A stretch of 55,594 bases of DNA from Planctomycetota bacterium (GCA_029550525.1 JAKPHF010000021.1:1-55594), one strand, 5' to 3'. Positions 25,706 to 35,700 are shown, numbered from the stretch's first letter. Notes: generated by a model not told the origin, from the letters alone. Translations and numbers: made by a program.

Positions 25706-25835
25706 GGGGGGCGGGCATCCTGCCCGCCTTACTGCTGATGCGGGCATTACCGACATCAGCAACAAAAGAAACCAGTTGTTCTGCGCGTCTGGACTGCTAC
25801 TACTCCATCTGAGGCGGGCGAGACGCCCGCCCTCC
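25706..25835. repeat. inverted family A doublet inside the ABC operon
   Basis: A forward copy (25706-25728, loop ATCCT) and a reverse copy (25811-25835) bracket 82 bp between the ATPase gene and the permease gene. In mRNA each copy would form a hairpin, and the two copies could also pair with each other. Confidence 0.7.
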
Positions 25836-25840
25836 ACGGC

Positions 25841-26605
25841 TCATGACGCGAGCGCGTCGCTTGCCGGCGCCGGTTCTGCTTCGTTCGTCAGCTTGAGAAA
25901 GACGTCCTCGAGGGTGCTGTTCTGCGGAGCGCTGGCTTTGATTTCGGCGGCAGTCCCCACTGCGACCAACTTGCCATGGTGGATGATGCCGATGCGGTCG
26001 GCGACGGCCTCGGCGATCTCCAGCGTGTGCGTGCTCATGAACACCGTCCCGCCCTGCCGAACCAGTTCGCGCATCAGGTCCTTGACCGTGCGCACGGTCT
26101 TGGGATCGAGCCCCACCATGGGCTCGTCGATGACCAGCACGCGCGGCTCGTGCAGCATGGCTGCCGCCAGCACCGTCCGTTGCTTCATGCCGTGGGAATA
26201 GCCCTCGCAGAGCTTGTCCCAAAACGCTCCCAGCTCCAAGCGATCGACGAGTGCTTCCATTCGTCGGCGCTTCACGTCGGGCGGCAGCGCGTACATCTCG
26301 GCCACGAATTCGAGGAATTCGCGGCCGCTCAGTTTCTCATAGAGAAACGGCTCATCGGGCACGTATGCCAACTGAGCCTTGGCCTTGCGGCCGTCGCGAC
26401 CCATGGGGTAGCCGCACAGGTGGACCGTGCCCATGTCCGGCATGAGCAGTCCCGAAATCATTTTGATGGTCGTCGTCTTGCCGGCCCCGTTAGGTCCGAG
26501 GAACGCGAACAACTCCCCCGGAGCGACCTGCAGGCTCAGCCCGTCCACGGCGGTGAAGTTGCCGTAACGTTTGGTCACCTGTTGGATGTCGATCGCCGCA
26601 TTCAT
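25841..26605 (-). CDS. ABC transporter ATP-binding protein
   Basis: The 254-residue nucleotide-binding subunit has Walker A GPNGAGKTTT (residues about 38-47). The usual Q-loop Gln seems replaced by a VPDEPFLY stretch. The signature is a variant, YSHGMKQRT, Walker B is VLVIDEPMVGLDP, and the H-loop is STHTLEIAE. This pattern is common in ABC-2-type exporters such as NatA/CcmA-like proteins. It couples ATP hydrolysis to the permease encoded just downstream. Its start overlaps the stop of the upstream gene by 4 nt, so translation is probably coupled. Confidence 0.92.
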   Translation of the reverse strand: MNAAIDIQQVTKRYGNFTAVDGLSLQVAPGELFAFLGPNGAGKTTTIKMISGLLMPDMGTVHLCGYPMGRDGRKAKAQLAYVPDEPFLYEKLSGREFLEFVAEMYALPPDVKRRRMEALVDRLELGAFWDKLCEGYSHGMKQRTVLAAAMLHEPRVLVIDEPMVGLDPKTVRTVKDLMRELVRQGGTVFMSTHTLEIAEAVADRIGIIHHGKLVAVGTAAEIKASAPQNSTLEDVFLKLTNEAEPAPASDALAS

Positions 26606-27501
26606 CTGGAACCTCCACTGAGGGCATTCACCAGTGTCTTCTCGAGTTGCTCGATGGGCCGGCCCGCATCGATCTGGTTCTCCTGCTCACCGTGCATTCG
26701 TCGGTAGCGCCGGCGTACCGAGTTGCGCAGCTGCTCGTCGTAGTCTTCGTCACGCACCTTCACCTTGCCGAGCATGGGCACATCGACTTCCTGCACGAGC
26801 ACGCGGCCGTCCGGCGCGACCCAGGCCTTCGCCTGTCCTGGCGTCGTCTCCACCCGGAAGCAGTCCACCGGCTTGCCGTCGTGGTCGATGGTCTCGCGGC
26901 CCGTCACGCGAGCGACGATGGAAGTGAATCGCGTGCTTCCGCCCATCACCGCCGAGAGTGGATCGACGATCTGCATGCGCCACGACTGGCCCACCTTGAG
27001 CAGGGGCAGGTAGTTGAACGGCCGGAGAGAATCACCGATCAGCCGGCTGGCCGCCATGTCGAGGTTGGCCTGCCGGAACAGCGGCCCCATCTGAATTTCG
27101 CACGGGAAGTAAATGCCGTGACGCTCGCCGCGAACCTTGATAGTCGTCATCGGCACGCCGAACACGTCGAGGTTGAAGCTGTCCAGCTCGCCCTTCTCAT
27201 CAAATTCAGTGGATGTTTCGACCAGTACGACAGGAACGACGCTCAGGCCTTCGATGTGCACGGTTCCGTGAATGGCGGTGTTGCTTCCCACCTTGCTGAC
27301 GCTGCTCCAGGCGGTGCCCAACCGCTTGCCCGCCGAGTCGAAGATACCGAGTTGCTGGTCTCCGCCGAAGCGGGCCAGCTCGTCGCGGGTCATGGGCGGT
27401 GCGTCCTGGGCCGTCCACGCCGGCCAGACGTCGCGGACGAACAACGCCGTCATGGCACTGACCCACAGCAGGACAATCCCGACGGTCAACAATCGATGCA
27501 T
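26602..27501 (-). CDS. hypothetical exported protein of the ABC operon
   Basis: The 299-residue protein is first in a three-gene operon with the ATPase and permease. The N-terminus is a signal anchor (MHRLLTVGIVLLWVSAMTALFV), so the bulk is periplasmic. The body is beta-rich (TAIHGTVHIEGLSVVPVVLVETSTEF, VVARVTGRETIDHDGKPVDCF), reminiscent of lipoprotein-carrier or outer-membrane-lipid-binding folds, but I do not recognise a named family. The ATG at 27501 has a GAGG ribosome-binding site; a TTG two codons upstream is in frame. A role as partner or substrate handler of the exporter is inferred from position only. Confidence 0.65.
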   Translation of the reverse strand: MHRLLTVGIVLLWVSAMTALFVRDVWPAWTAQDAPPMTRDELARFGGDQQLGIFDSAGKRLGTAWSSVSKVGSNTAIHGTVHIEGLSVVPVVLVETSTEFDEKGELDSFNLDVFGVPMTTIKVRGERHGIYFPCEIQMGPLFRQANLDMAASRLIGDSLRPFNYLPLLKVGQSWRMQIVDPLSAVMGGSTRFTSIVARVTGRETIDHDGKPVDCFRVETTPGQAKAWVAPDGRVLVQEVDVPMLGKVKVRDEDYDEQLRNSVRRRYRRMHGEQENQIDAGRPIEQLEKTLVNALSGGSR

Positions 27502-28092
27502 GGCCAACCTCTCGCAGGTTTGTCTCCGCTCCGGTCAGCCGCGGACCGGCCGAAAAAGCATTCTATTGTTCCTTGGGCTGCCTCACAAATCACCGCGCAT
27601 TTCGGGGATCGGCATCATATGCCCATTCGCAAAGCGGCTGAGACGCTTGTCCTTCCGCCGCCCAGGAGCAACTCCGCCTTCCCTCGGCAACCTCGTTAGG
27701 AGATACGCGCGAAACGTTCTCACGGTTTCGCCCGTTCTTGTTTGGGATCGCGCGATTCGTGTGGATAGTGAGCGTCGTCCGAGCAGTGAGGAAATGGAAC
27801 AGAACCAGTTGCCGTTTCCCGCCTTCCGGACAAATAAAAAACGGGATCGTTGCCGATCCCGTCGAGGGGAGAGAGACTTCGAAAAGGAGGAGAATGCCCG
27901 TCGTCGAAATGGGTAGTTCAGCTCCGGTCCGTTTCTCGACCGGAGCTGCCATTCGAGTCGCACGTTCTTGATAACTTATTCCCCGATGCTGCCGGAAAGG
28001 CAAGTCGAGCCGCGCGGTTCTTGCGAAGGACTTCCCGGGCCCCCGGGGCGCAAACGGTGCCGTGCACGCTCGTCACTTCTTGCGGCGGCCGC
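27502..28092. other. 591-bp intergenic region, ABC operon / pyk
   Basis: No credible gene; short open frames on both strands lack ribosome-binding sites and homology. It holds a hairpin at 27531-27549, a minus-strand terminator (27836-27861) and a 10-bp-stem hairpin, AGCTCCGGTC/GACCGGAGCT (27920-27947). Confidence 0.55.
27836..27861 (-). terminator. intrinsic terminator downstream of pyk
   Basis: On the minus strand CGGGATCG-GCAA-CGATCCCG is followed by TTTTTT. It lies about 230 nt past the pyk stop, so it ends a long 3' untranslated region or an unrecognised short transcript. Confidence 0.75.
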
Positions 28093-29526
28093 TCAACACC
28101 TCGCCTCGCCGACGGTATGCACGAGCAGCGTGTCGGTTTCGCCGGGCACTTCCGGCCGGGCGTCGGAGACCACCACGATCTGGTCTCCCGGCTTGGCCAG
28201 CCCCCGGCTGACCAGCACGCGGTCGAGGTGGACGAACATCGCGTTGGGGCCATCCATGTCGGGCAGGCAGATGGGCTGCACGCCGTACAGCAACGCCATC
28301 TGGCGGCAGACCGTGGCACAGGAGGCCAGCGCAACGATCGGCACATCCAAACGGTGTCGGCTCAACAGCCGTGCGGCCTCGCCGTTCTCCGTCCAGGCCG
28401 CGACCAATTTTGGTTTCAGATCCCGGACCACCACGCTCGCACCGTGAATCACCGCCTTGGCCACGGGCGTCTCACGCGCCGGCGTCGACGAGAACGGATG
28501 ACCGAAGCGGCTGGTGAACGCTTCGGTCTCACCGGCGATCCGGCGCATGGTCTCCACGGCCTTGACCGGATATTGCCCCACCGACGTCTCCGCCGAGAGC
28601 ATCACCGCGTCGGCGTCGTCAAGAATGGCATTGGCCACGTCGCTCACTTCGGCGCGGGTGGGCACGGGCGAGTTGACCATCGACTGCAGCATCTGCGTGG
28701 CGATGATGATGGGTTTGCCCGCCCGGCGACATTCGACAGCCAGTTCTTTCTGGATGATGGGCACGCGAGCGACGTCCATCTCCACGCCCAGATCGCCGCG
28801 GGCCACCAGCACCACATCCGACGCCTCCACCACTGCCTGCATGTGGTGGACGGCCTGGGGCTTTTCGATCTTCGAGACCACCTGGATCGGGCTGGCCGGG
28901 TCGATCTTGGCGATGGCTTCTCGCAGATCGGACAGATCCTTCGGTGAGCGGACGAACGACAGGGCGACGTACTCCAGACCGTTGCGAACGATCCATTCCA
29001 GGTCGCTGCGATCCTTCTCGGTCAGGCTGGGCGACGACACATGGGAATCGGGCAGGTTGATGCCCTTTTGGTTGCTGATCACGCCACCTACTTCGCAGGT
29101 CGCCACCACTTCGTCGGGCCGTTTCTCGATTGCCCGCAGGAGGACGTTCCCGTCGTCGATCAGGATGCGGTCGCCGACCGCCACGTCATCGACGAACGCG
29201 GGATATCCGGTGCTCAGCCGCGCGGGCGTGCCGAGGATCGGCTCCCGCTGAAAGACGACTCGGCTGCCCGCCGTCAGCGTGCATTGCCCGCCCGCGATCG
29301 AGCCCAGGCGGATCTTCGGCCCCCCCAGGTCGCCCAGGACGGCCACGACCGCCTGCCGCTCGGCGGCGGCGTCGCGGATCCGCTGGAGCGCTGCCGCGTG
29401 GCCCTCTCGCTTCCCGTGTGAAAAGTTCAGGCGGAACACATTCGCGCCGGCGTCGATCAGTTTGCCCAGCATCTCCTGGCTGTCGGAGGCGGGCCCGATG
29501 GTTGCCACTACCTTCGTCCGGATCAT
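28093..29526 (-). CDS. pyk: pyruvate kinase
   Basis: Pyruvate kinase converts phosphoenolpyruvate and ADP to pyruvate and ATP, the last step of glycolysis. The 477-residue protein begins with the canonical MIRTKVVATIGPAS, followed by the substrate-binding NVFRLNFSHG and DLGGPKIR. The active-site signature is VSKIEKPQAVHHM...GDLGVEM, followed by IATQMLQSM, the helix with AVMLSAETSVGQYPVKAVETM, and the C-terminal allosteric domain (VVSDARPEVPGETDTLLVH). The start at 29526 gives normal length. A TAAAAT hexamer ends 8 nt before the ATG and no ribosome-binding site is visible, so the transcript may be leaderless. Confidence 0.96.
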   Translation of the reverse strand: MIRTKVVATIGPASDSQEMLGKLIDAGANVFRLNFSHGKREGHAAALQRIRDAAAERQAVVAVLGDLGGPKIRLGSIAGGQCTLTAGSRVVFQREPILGTPARLSTGYPAFVDDVAVGDRILIDDGNVLLRAIEKRPDEVVATCEVGGVISNQKGINLPDSHVSSPSLTEKDRSDLEWIVRNGLEYVALSFVRSPKDLSDLREAIAKIDPASPIQVVSKIEKPQAVHHMQAVVEASDVVLVARGDLGVEMDVARVPIIQKELAVECRRAGKPIIIATQMLQSMVNSPVPTRAEVSDVANAILDDADAVMLSAETSVGQYPVKAVETMRRIAGETEAFTSRFGHPFSSTPARETPVAKAVIHGASVVVRDLKPKLVAAWTENGEAARLLSRHRLDVPIVALASCATVCRQMALLYGVQPICLPDMDGPNAMFVHLDRVLVSRGLAKPGDQIVVVSDARPEVPGETDTLLVHTVGEARC

Positions 29527-29533
29527 GGCCGCG

Positions 29534-29562
29534 ATTTTAGAGCGGTTCTGCGATGCTCGCCA
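29534..29562 (-). promoter_or_regulatory. possible promoter of pyk giving a leaderless transcript
   Basis: On the minus strand TGGCGA (29562-29557), 17 nt, then TAAAAT (29539-29534). Seven bases separate the -10 hexamer from the ATG, about the distance to a transcription start. Confidence 0.35.
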
Positions 29563-29632
29563 GACCACCACCGGGTCAAGACGTCCTCCATACGGCCGTG
29601 GAGGCCTTTGCAGGGCCGGTTTTGCCGCGTTA

Positions 29633-29661
29633 TTTGCTCGAATCGGCCGAACCCGCTATAA
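29633..29661 (+). promoter_or_regulatory. sigma70-like promoter of the amidohydrolase gene
   Basis: TTGCTC (29633-29638), 17 nt, then TATAAC (29656-29661). It would give a leader of about 78 nt to the ATG at 29746. Confidence 0.45.
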
Positions 29662-29745
29662 CTGATCCGGCATGGCCCGGCTGGGCCGCGGAGGAGCGGG
29701 GAGGCGGTCACCTCGGCCTCGGATTTGAAGGGATTACACCGGCAA

Positions 29746-30654
29746 ATGATTGTTGATTGCCACACGCATATTTGGGAATCGGTCGAACAGTTGGGCCGCG
29801 GCACCGGCTTGTGGAACACCAACGCCCGTGGCGGCGTGCCGCTGGTCCAGCGCAAGGCGAATCCCGAGACCCATCAGTTGGCCAGCAAGCCGGTGGACAT
29901 AACCTTCGTCCTGGCGTTCAAGAGCCACTTCCTGAACGCGCACGTACCCAATGAGTATGTCGCACGATACGTGAAGCGCTATCCCAACCGCGTGATCGGG
30001 TTTGCCAGCGTGGATCCCTCGCGTCCCCAGGAGGCCATTGACGACCTCCGCCGGGCTCACGGCGAACTGGGCTTGAAGGGCTTGTCCGTGTGGCCCGCCG
30101 CCCAGGATTTCCACCCGGCCTGTTCGGCCGCCATGCGGGTCTACACCGAGGCCCAGCGGCTCCGCATGCCCATCCTGTTTCACCAGGACGTCCGGGCTTC
30201 GAGCGTCAGCAAGATGGAGTTCGCCCGGCCGTACCTGCTCGACGAAGTCGCTCGCGAGTTCCCCGAGCTCAAGATCATTATCTCGCAGATCGGCTATCCG
30301 TGGACGGAAGAGACCATCGCCCTGCTCGGCAAGCACAAGAACGTCTTCGCCGACGTCAGCGGCCTGGTGCAGCAAAGCTGGCACATGTACAACGCGCTGG
30401 TCCAGGCGTTTCAGGCCGGCGTGATGGACGCCCTGCTGTTCGGCAGCGACTTCCCCTACTCGACCGCGGCCGAGTCGATCGAGGCGCTGTACAGCATCAA
30501 CCAGTTCTGCCACGGCACCAACCTGCCCACCATCCCGCGCGAGCAACTGCGACGAATCGTCGAGCGCGACAGCCTGACCCTCCTCGGCATCGAGGACGCC
30601 GAGCCTCCGCTCGTTCGCGAACCGGAAACCACGGTCATCCAACTGGACGACTGA
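29746..30654 (+). CDS. amidohydrolase 2 family metal-dependent hydrolase
   Basis: The 302-residue TIM-barrel protein of the PF04909-type amidohydrolases has the N-terminal metal motif CHTH (H6, H8), a further His in ILFHQD and the C-terminal Asp in FGSDFP. Members hydrolyse or decarboxylate varied ring or lactone substrates. The substrate cannot be told, and planctomycete homologues are often near oxidoreductases, as here. The ATG of MIVDCHTH is chosen over an in-frame TTG 21 nt upstream. It is probably cytoplasmic, since no signal peptide is seen. Confidence 0.85.
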   Translation: MIVDCHTHIWESVEQLGRGTGLWNTNARGGVPLVQRKANPETHQLASKPVDITFVLAFKSHFLNAHVPNEYVARYVKRYPNRVIGFASVDPSRPQEAIDDLRRAHGELGLKGLSVWPAAQDFHPACSAAMRVYTEAQRLRMPILFHQDVRASSVSKMEFARPYLLDEVAREFPELKIIISQIGYPWTEETIALLGKHKNVFADVSGLVQQSWHMYNALVQAFQAGVMDALLFGSDFPYSTAAESIEALYSINQFCHGTNLPTIPREQLRRIVERDSLTLLGIEDAEPPLVREPETTVIQLDD

Positions 30655-31082
30655 CGGGCGAACCACGGTCGATTTGAACCAAGAGATTCAACTCTGCCCC
30701 GCAAGGGGCAGCGGTTAGTAGCCGGGCGGCGTAAGCCCCCGGTTGGCGACGGCGTCCCATTCTCTTCATCCCCCTCTTTCCTGGAGCCCCGACAGGGGCG
30801 ACAGAGACGTCGAACGTCGAGGGATGCTTCGTCGGGCCTGACGAAGCCGAACAGTGCCGAATACCGGGCAAAAACCCGCGAGAATCGTTGACCGTACGAT
30901 ATTGTCGCTCGTCTTGTCGCCCACACTGCGAGCGGCGAGGAAATATATTACATTCTCTGCACTTCATGGAGCGGCCGCGACCATGCTGTCCGGGCCGCCC
31001 GCGACGACGTTTCGCGACCCATGCCTCATATAATCCCGCATGACGGTGTAGAACCGGTTGTCGAATCGAGGAGTCGTTTGGC
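30655..31082. other. 428-bp intergenic region with a family G module
   Basis: It contains the family G repeat (30693-30805), a hairpin GCTTCGTC/GACGAAGC (30826-30847) and a TATAAT hexamer (31029-31034) with no convincing -35 partner, about 50 nt before the aldo/keto reductase gene. No gene is seen. Confidence 0.55.
30693..30805 (+). repeat. family G CCCCGAAGGGG module (second copy)
   Basis: Same order of elements as at 17611-17717: a CCCC..GGGG hairpin, AGCCGGGCGGCGTAAGCC, a 40-nt variable spacer, then GAGCCCCGACAGGGGCGACA. The two copies are closely matched at both ends and diverged in the spacer. Confidence 0.7.
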
Positions 31083-32144
31083 ATGAACAGACGAGAGATT
31101 CTGAAACGTGCCGCCGCCTTGGCTGCGTGGTCTGGTTTCTGGACGACATCGGTATCGGGTGCGGATCGGCGGCCCGGCGGCGCTGCCGATGAAGGCGATG
31201 CCGAACCTCGCGACCCGGCGGACCATTTCGAGACCCGCAAGGGCGACATGCTCTACCGCCCGCTTGGCCGGACCGGCGAACGGGTGTCAGTCATCGGCGT
31301 CGGCGGACACCATCTGGGCAGGATGGAAAGCGAGGAAGACGCCATTCGGTTCGTCCGAACCGCCATTGATCGCGGCGTCAACTTCATGGACAACTGCTGG
31401 GCCTACCACGGCGGCAAGAGCGAAGTCTGGATGGGTAAGGCACTCAAGGACGGCTACCGCGACAAGGTCTTCCTCATGACCAAGTTCGAGGGCCGTACCA
31501 AGCAGATGGCCGCCAAGCACATCGACGAATCCCTCAAACGCCTGGACGTCGATCACGTCGATCTCATGCAGATCCACGAAGTCCTTCGCCTGGAGGATCC
31601 GGACCGCTGCTTCCGCGAGGATGGAGCGATTGAAGCGCTGCGCGAGGCCCAGAAGGCGGGCAAGATCCGGTACGTGGGCTTCACCGGCCACAAAGATCCG
31701 CTCGTCCACAACCGCATGCTGGATGTGGCCGCCGAGCATAACTTCCGCTTCGACACCGTGCAGATGCCCATCAACCCGCTCGACGCGACGTTTCGCAGTT
31801 TCGCCCGGCACACGTTGCCGCGACTGGTGGAGGCCGGCATCGGCGCGATCGGCATGAAATCATCCGCCAGCGGCGAGATTATTCGCAACGGCATCGCCAC
31901 GCCGCAAGAGTGCCTCCGGTACGCCCTGACGCTGCCGACTTCGACGGTGGTCGTGGGCATGGAGAGCATGGACCTGCTCGAGCAGACGCTCGCCATCGTA
32001 CGCGACTTCAAACCGTTGTCGGGAGGCGAGATGACCGCTCTGCTGACTCGAACGGCGCCGGCGGCTCGCACCGGCCGGTACGAGGGCTTCAAAACGACGA
32101 CCCGGTTCGACGCCACCACCCACAATCCCCAGTGGATGGGGTGA
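31083..32144 (+). CDS. exported aldo/keto reductase
   Basis: The 353-residue protein has an N-terminal twin-arginine-type leader (MNRREILKRAAALAAWSGF). Residues 56 onward are an AKR barrel. The tetrad is visible: D103 and Y108 in NFMDNCWAYHG, K134 in MTKFEG and H165 in MQIHEV. It is probably folded with its NAD(P)H in the cytoplasm and exported by Tat, or retained at the membrane. The substrate is unknown, probably a sugar or aldehyde. GAGGAG lies about 11 nt upstream of the ATG. Confidence 0.88.
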   Translation: MNRREILKRAAALAAWSGFWTTSVSGADRRPGGAADEGDAEPRDPADHFETRKGDMLYRPLGRTGERVSVIGVGGHHLGRMESEEDAIRFVRTAIDRGVNFMDNCWAYHGGKSEVWMGKALKDGYRDKVFLMTKFEGRTKQMAAKHIDESLKRLDVDHVDLMQIHEVLRLEDPDRCFREDGAIEALREAQKAGKIRYVGFTGHKDPLVHNRMLDVAAEHNFRFDTVQMPINPLDATFRSFARHTLPRLVEAGIGAIGMKSSASGEIIRNGIATPQECLRYALTLPTSTVVVGMESMDLLEQTLAIVRDFKPLSGGEMTALLTRTAPAARTGRYEGFKTTTRFDATTHNPQWMG

Positions 32145-32160
32145 AATCTGCCGTTCGGGA

Positions 32161-32679
32161 TCAACTGACGACGGCAGCCTGGAAGACGGCGTTGACGTCC
32201 ACGGCGAAGTCAGGCAGGAGAACGGACGTGGCCGATTGCCCCGGCCGCGCTGCGACATGAACGGCGTATTTGCCGCCGCGCAGCGTGAGCACGGTGATCA
32301 ATCGTTCGCGATGGTCCACGATCCAATACTCGGGAATGCCGGCCGCCTCGTACTCGGCCCGCTTGGTGACCAGGTCGTGATCGCGATTGTCGTCGCTCAC
32401 GACCTCCATGACCCAATCTGCCCCTTGCCAGTAGTCCTCGCCGATGCGCTGCGCGTTCTCCGCCAACATGAAGACGACGTCCGGTTCGCGATACGTCCCC
32501 GGTTGAAGGCGGAACCGAAGCGGGGCGAACAGCACGGTGCCGAGTTTTCGAGGCGCCACACATGCCAGGAGCAGGTTGCTGAGGTACTGCACCATGAGCT
32601 GATGCGAGGTTTTGGGTATTGGCAGGACCTCGATGCGGCCGTTGGAGAACTCGACCGCGCATACAAAGCCGAAATGCAA
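32161..32679 (-). CDS. Uma2 family endonuclease, N-terminus short
   Basis: The 172-residue protein of the Uma2 (DUF820) family has a PD-(D/E)XK nuclease fold. Family blocks are GRIEVLPIPKTSHQ, REPDVVFM, WVMEVVSDDNRDHDLVTKRAEYEAAGIPEYWIVD and the C-terminal PDFAVDV. The residues REPDVVF and MEVVSD hold the conserved catalytic carboxylates. Typical Uma2 proteins have 20-30 more residues before the GRIEV block. Here the only starts are a TTG at 32679 and later codons, and upstream sequence runs into the smc 3' end, so the gene may be N-terminally truncated. Uma2 genes occur in many copies in planctomycetes and cyanobacteria, with unknown roles. Confidence 0.8.
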   Translation of the reverse strand: MHFGFVCAVEFSNGRIEVLPIPKTSHQLMVQYLSNLLLACVAPRKLGTVLFAPLRFRLQPGTYREPDVVFMLAENAQRIGEDYWQGADWVMEVVSDDNRDHDLVTKRAEYEAAGIPEYWIVDHRERLITVLTLRGGKYAVHVAARPGQSATSVLLPDFAVDVNAVFQAAVVS

Positions 32680-32713
32680 TAATCGTCCGCGAAGGTTGAA
32701 GCTCGCGGCTCGG

Positions 32714-35700
32714 TCACGCCACGGCGGCTTCCTTGTCGTCTTCGGTGTCGAAGCGCACGCCCACCCGCTTGCTCACGCCGGCCTCCTGCATGGTCACGCC
32801 GTACAGCACATCGGCGATGGTCATGGTTCGCTTGGAGTGCGTGATGATGAGGAACTGCGAGTGGTCGAGGAAGTCGCAGATGATCCGGTTGAACCGCTCG
32901 TTGTTGGCCTCGTCCAGCGCGGCATCCACCTCGTCCAGCACGGTGAACGGTGAGGGCCGGCTGCGGAAGATGGCCAACAGCAGCGCGATGGCGGTCATGG
33001 TCTTCTCGCCGCCACTCAGCAGCGTGATATTGCGGTTTTCTTTCCCCGGTGGCCGAGCCATGATGTCGATGCCGGCCTCGAGCACGTCGAGCGGTTGCCC
33101 CTCGGGTGGCTGCTCGAGCATGATGTCGGCCTTTCCGCCGCCGAACAGCCGTCGGAACAACTCCTGGAAGTGTCCGCGGACCGTCTCGAACGTCTGGACG
33201 AAACGCTCGCGGCATTCGTTGTTCAACTGCTCGATCAGTTCCTCGAGTTGCTTGCGGCTCTGCCGCAGATCGTCGCGCTGGCTGGCCAGGAAGGTCGCCC
33301 GTTTTTCGAGTTCCTCCTGCTCGGCGATGGCGTCCAGATTGACGTTGCCAAGCCGACGAATTTTCTCCTTGAGCTCCTCGATCTCGGCCTCGAGCGCCGC
33401 CCAGTCCTGCTCGGCATGCTCGTACGTGGCGTACACTTCGACCAGATCGATGCCCAGCTCGTCGCGCACGCGGGTGAGGAGCGTCTCCACCCGCAGGTTT
33501 ACCTCCTGCAGTTCCATCTGGCGGGCGTGTAGCTCGGACTCGGCCTGCTCGAGCTCGACACGGCCCGACTTGAGCCGGGCCGCCAATTGCTCGGCCTCAT
33601 AGCGAATCTGCTCGCGACGATGCAGGCAATCCATCAGGTTGCGATCGAGCTGCTCCTTGGTCGAGTACAGCTCGGCCAGCCGGGCCTGTGCCGACAATAT
33701 CGCACGCTCGCTTTGGGCCAGCCTGTGCACCGCGTCTTCCGCCTCATGGGCCGAAGCCCGGACGGCCTCCTCGCTGGCCTGCAGCGAGTTGCGCAGGCCG
33801 CGCAGCCGATCCGCCAGCATGCCGCGACGCTGAGCCAACTGACCGACGGCCACCTTGGCCTCAGTCACCCGCTCGGCCAGTTGTGCGCGGCGGTCCTGCA
33901 GCGTGTCGATCTGCTCGGCGATCTCCTTGACCCGGTTCTCCCGCTCAATGTTCTCCTGTTCGAGTTGGGCGACCGCTTCGGCACTGCGGGCCGCTCGCTC
34001 GGCCGCGTCGCGGATCTGCACGTCGATGGCCTCGATCTCACCCGTCAACAGCGGCTGCTCGTGAGTGAGTCGCCCGATGGCGTTGTCGTTCGCCTGACGG
34101 GCGGCGTTGGTCTCGATCTGGGCCTTGTTCGTCTCGGCGATGGCCGCCCGCAGTTCTTCCTGCGTGCGTTCGAGCTGCAGGATGTCGGCCGTCGTCCGCT
34201 CCAACCGTTCGCTCATGACCGCGATGCGGCCATCCACCTCGGCGATCTGGTGTTCGATCTCGCGCAGCTCGCTCTTGCGGCTGATGAGGCCCGCGCCGGC
34301 GCCGGCCGGTCCGAGTTGGCAGCGGCCTTCGCTGTCAAGCAACTCGCCCGCTCGCGTCACGTACCGGTACGCCGGCGGATTCTGTGCCGCCATTCGCTCG
34401 GCGTCGGCCAGCGTCTCGACCACGATCGTGCGGCCCAGCAGATGCTTGATCAGCCCCTCGGCCTCGGGAGCACACTTGACGAGATCCATGGCGCAGGCCA
34501 CGAATCCCGGCTGCTGCGAGAAGTCCCGCCCGTTCACGAACGGCGGGATGCGGTCGAGGCAGATCGCCCGCACGCGGCCGGGAAACTCGGCGAGCAGGCT
34601 CGCGTCATCGAGAAACGCCCGGCTGCTTTCCACCACCAGGTATTGGTCATAATCGCCCAAGGCGGTCTCGATCAGCATGGCGTTGGACACGTCGGCGGTC
34701 ACCAGATCAGCGACCATGCCCTTGACGTATCGGAACGTCTCGCCCGACGGATCGTTCTGCATGCGCCGCAGCACTTCGCGCACGCCGGCGTCGACGCCTT
34801 CGAGCTGGCGATCCAAATCGCTCAACAGCTGCCGACGGCTCATCAGCCCGCTGCGATACTCCTTGGCCGCGGCAATCTGTTGGTTCAGCTCCGCACGGGC
34901 GGCGTCCAGTCGGCTGGCCTCTTCGCGTTTCTCGGCCAATTGAGTCTGGTGATCCGCCAACCGTGCCGCGATCTGCTCGCCCTTCTCGGCGATTTCGGCC
35001 CGGACGCTCATCAACTGTTCCAGCTCAGCGCGAACCTGGTCGAGCCGTGCGGTGAGTCGGCTTTTGTTATCCTCGAGTTGCTGGCGGCGCTGCTGGAGCG
35101 AGCTGATTTCGTTGTTCAGTTGAGCCGTGCGCCGCATGAGGTCGATGATGCCGGCCTTCTCGTCCTCGCTGCGAGCCTGGAGCGACGCCAGCTGGCGGGC
35201 CAGTTCGCGATCCTCGTTCGAGAGCCGGTCCACGGCGGCGTTGGCCTCGGCCAGTTCCGACTCCACCGAGTCAGCCTGCTCTTCGACGCCTTCGATTTGC
35301 TGTCGCCACGCCAGCGACCGCTGCCGTTCGGCGGCCAGCCGCTGCTGAGCCCGCGTACGGGCAGCCGCTAATTCCTCGACCCGCTGCCGCGACTGCGACG
35401 CCCGCTCGCGATTGGCGGTGATCTCCGACGCGTTACCGAGAATTTGCTGTTCGATCTGGCGGACCTCGGCGTCGAGCACCATCACGTCACGATCCAGTGC
35501 GGCAGCGCGAGCCTCGGCGCCGGAAATGATCGTACGCAGCTCCGTGGCCTGGTCGCTCAACTGGGCCGTTACCTGCTCGAGTTCGGCCCGGCGGATCGTG
35601 TGCTTGTGATACTCGGCCAGCGAATACGTCGCCCGCTTCTCGCGAAGCTGTTTGTCGTATTCCTGGAAGTTGCGTGCCTTGCCCGCCTGGTACTTGATGC

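Noticed and set aside
33587..35371. 594-codon open frame antisense to smc
   Set aside because: It lies wholly opposite a clearly conserved SMC coding region. Long antisense frames are expected in GC-rich DNA, and the translation shows no recognisable domain.
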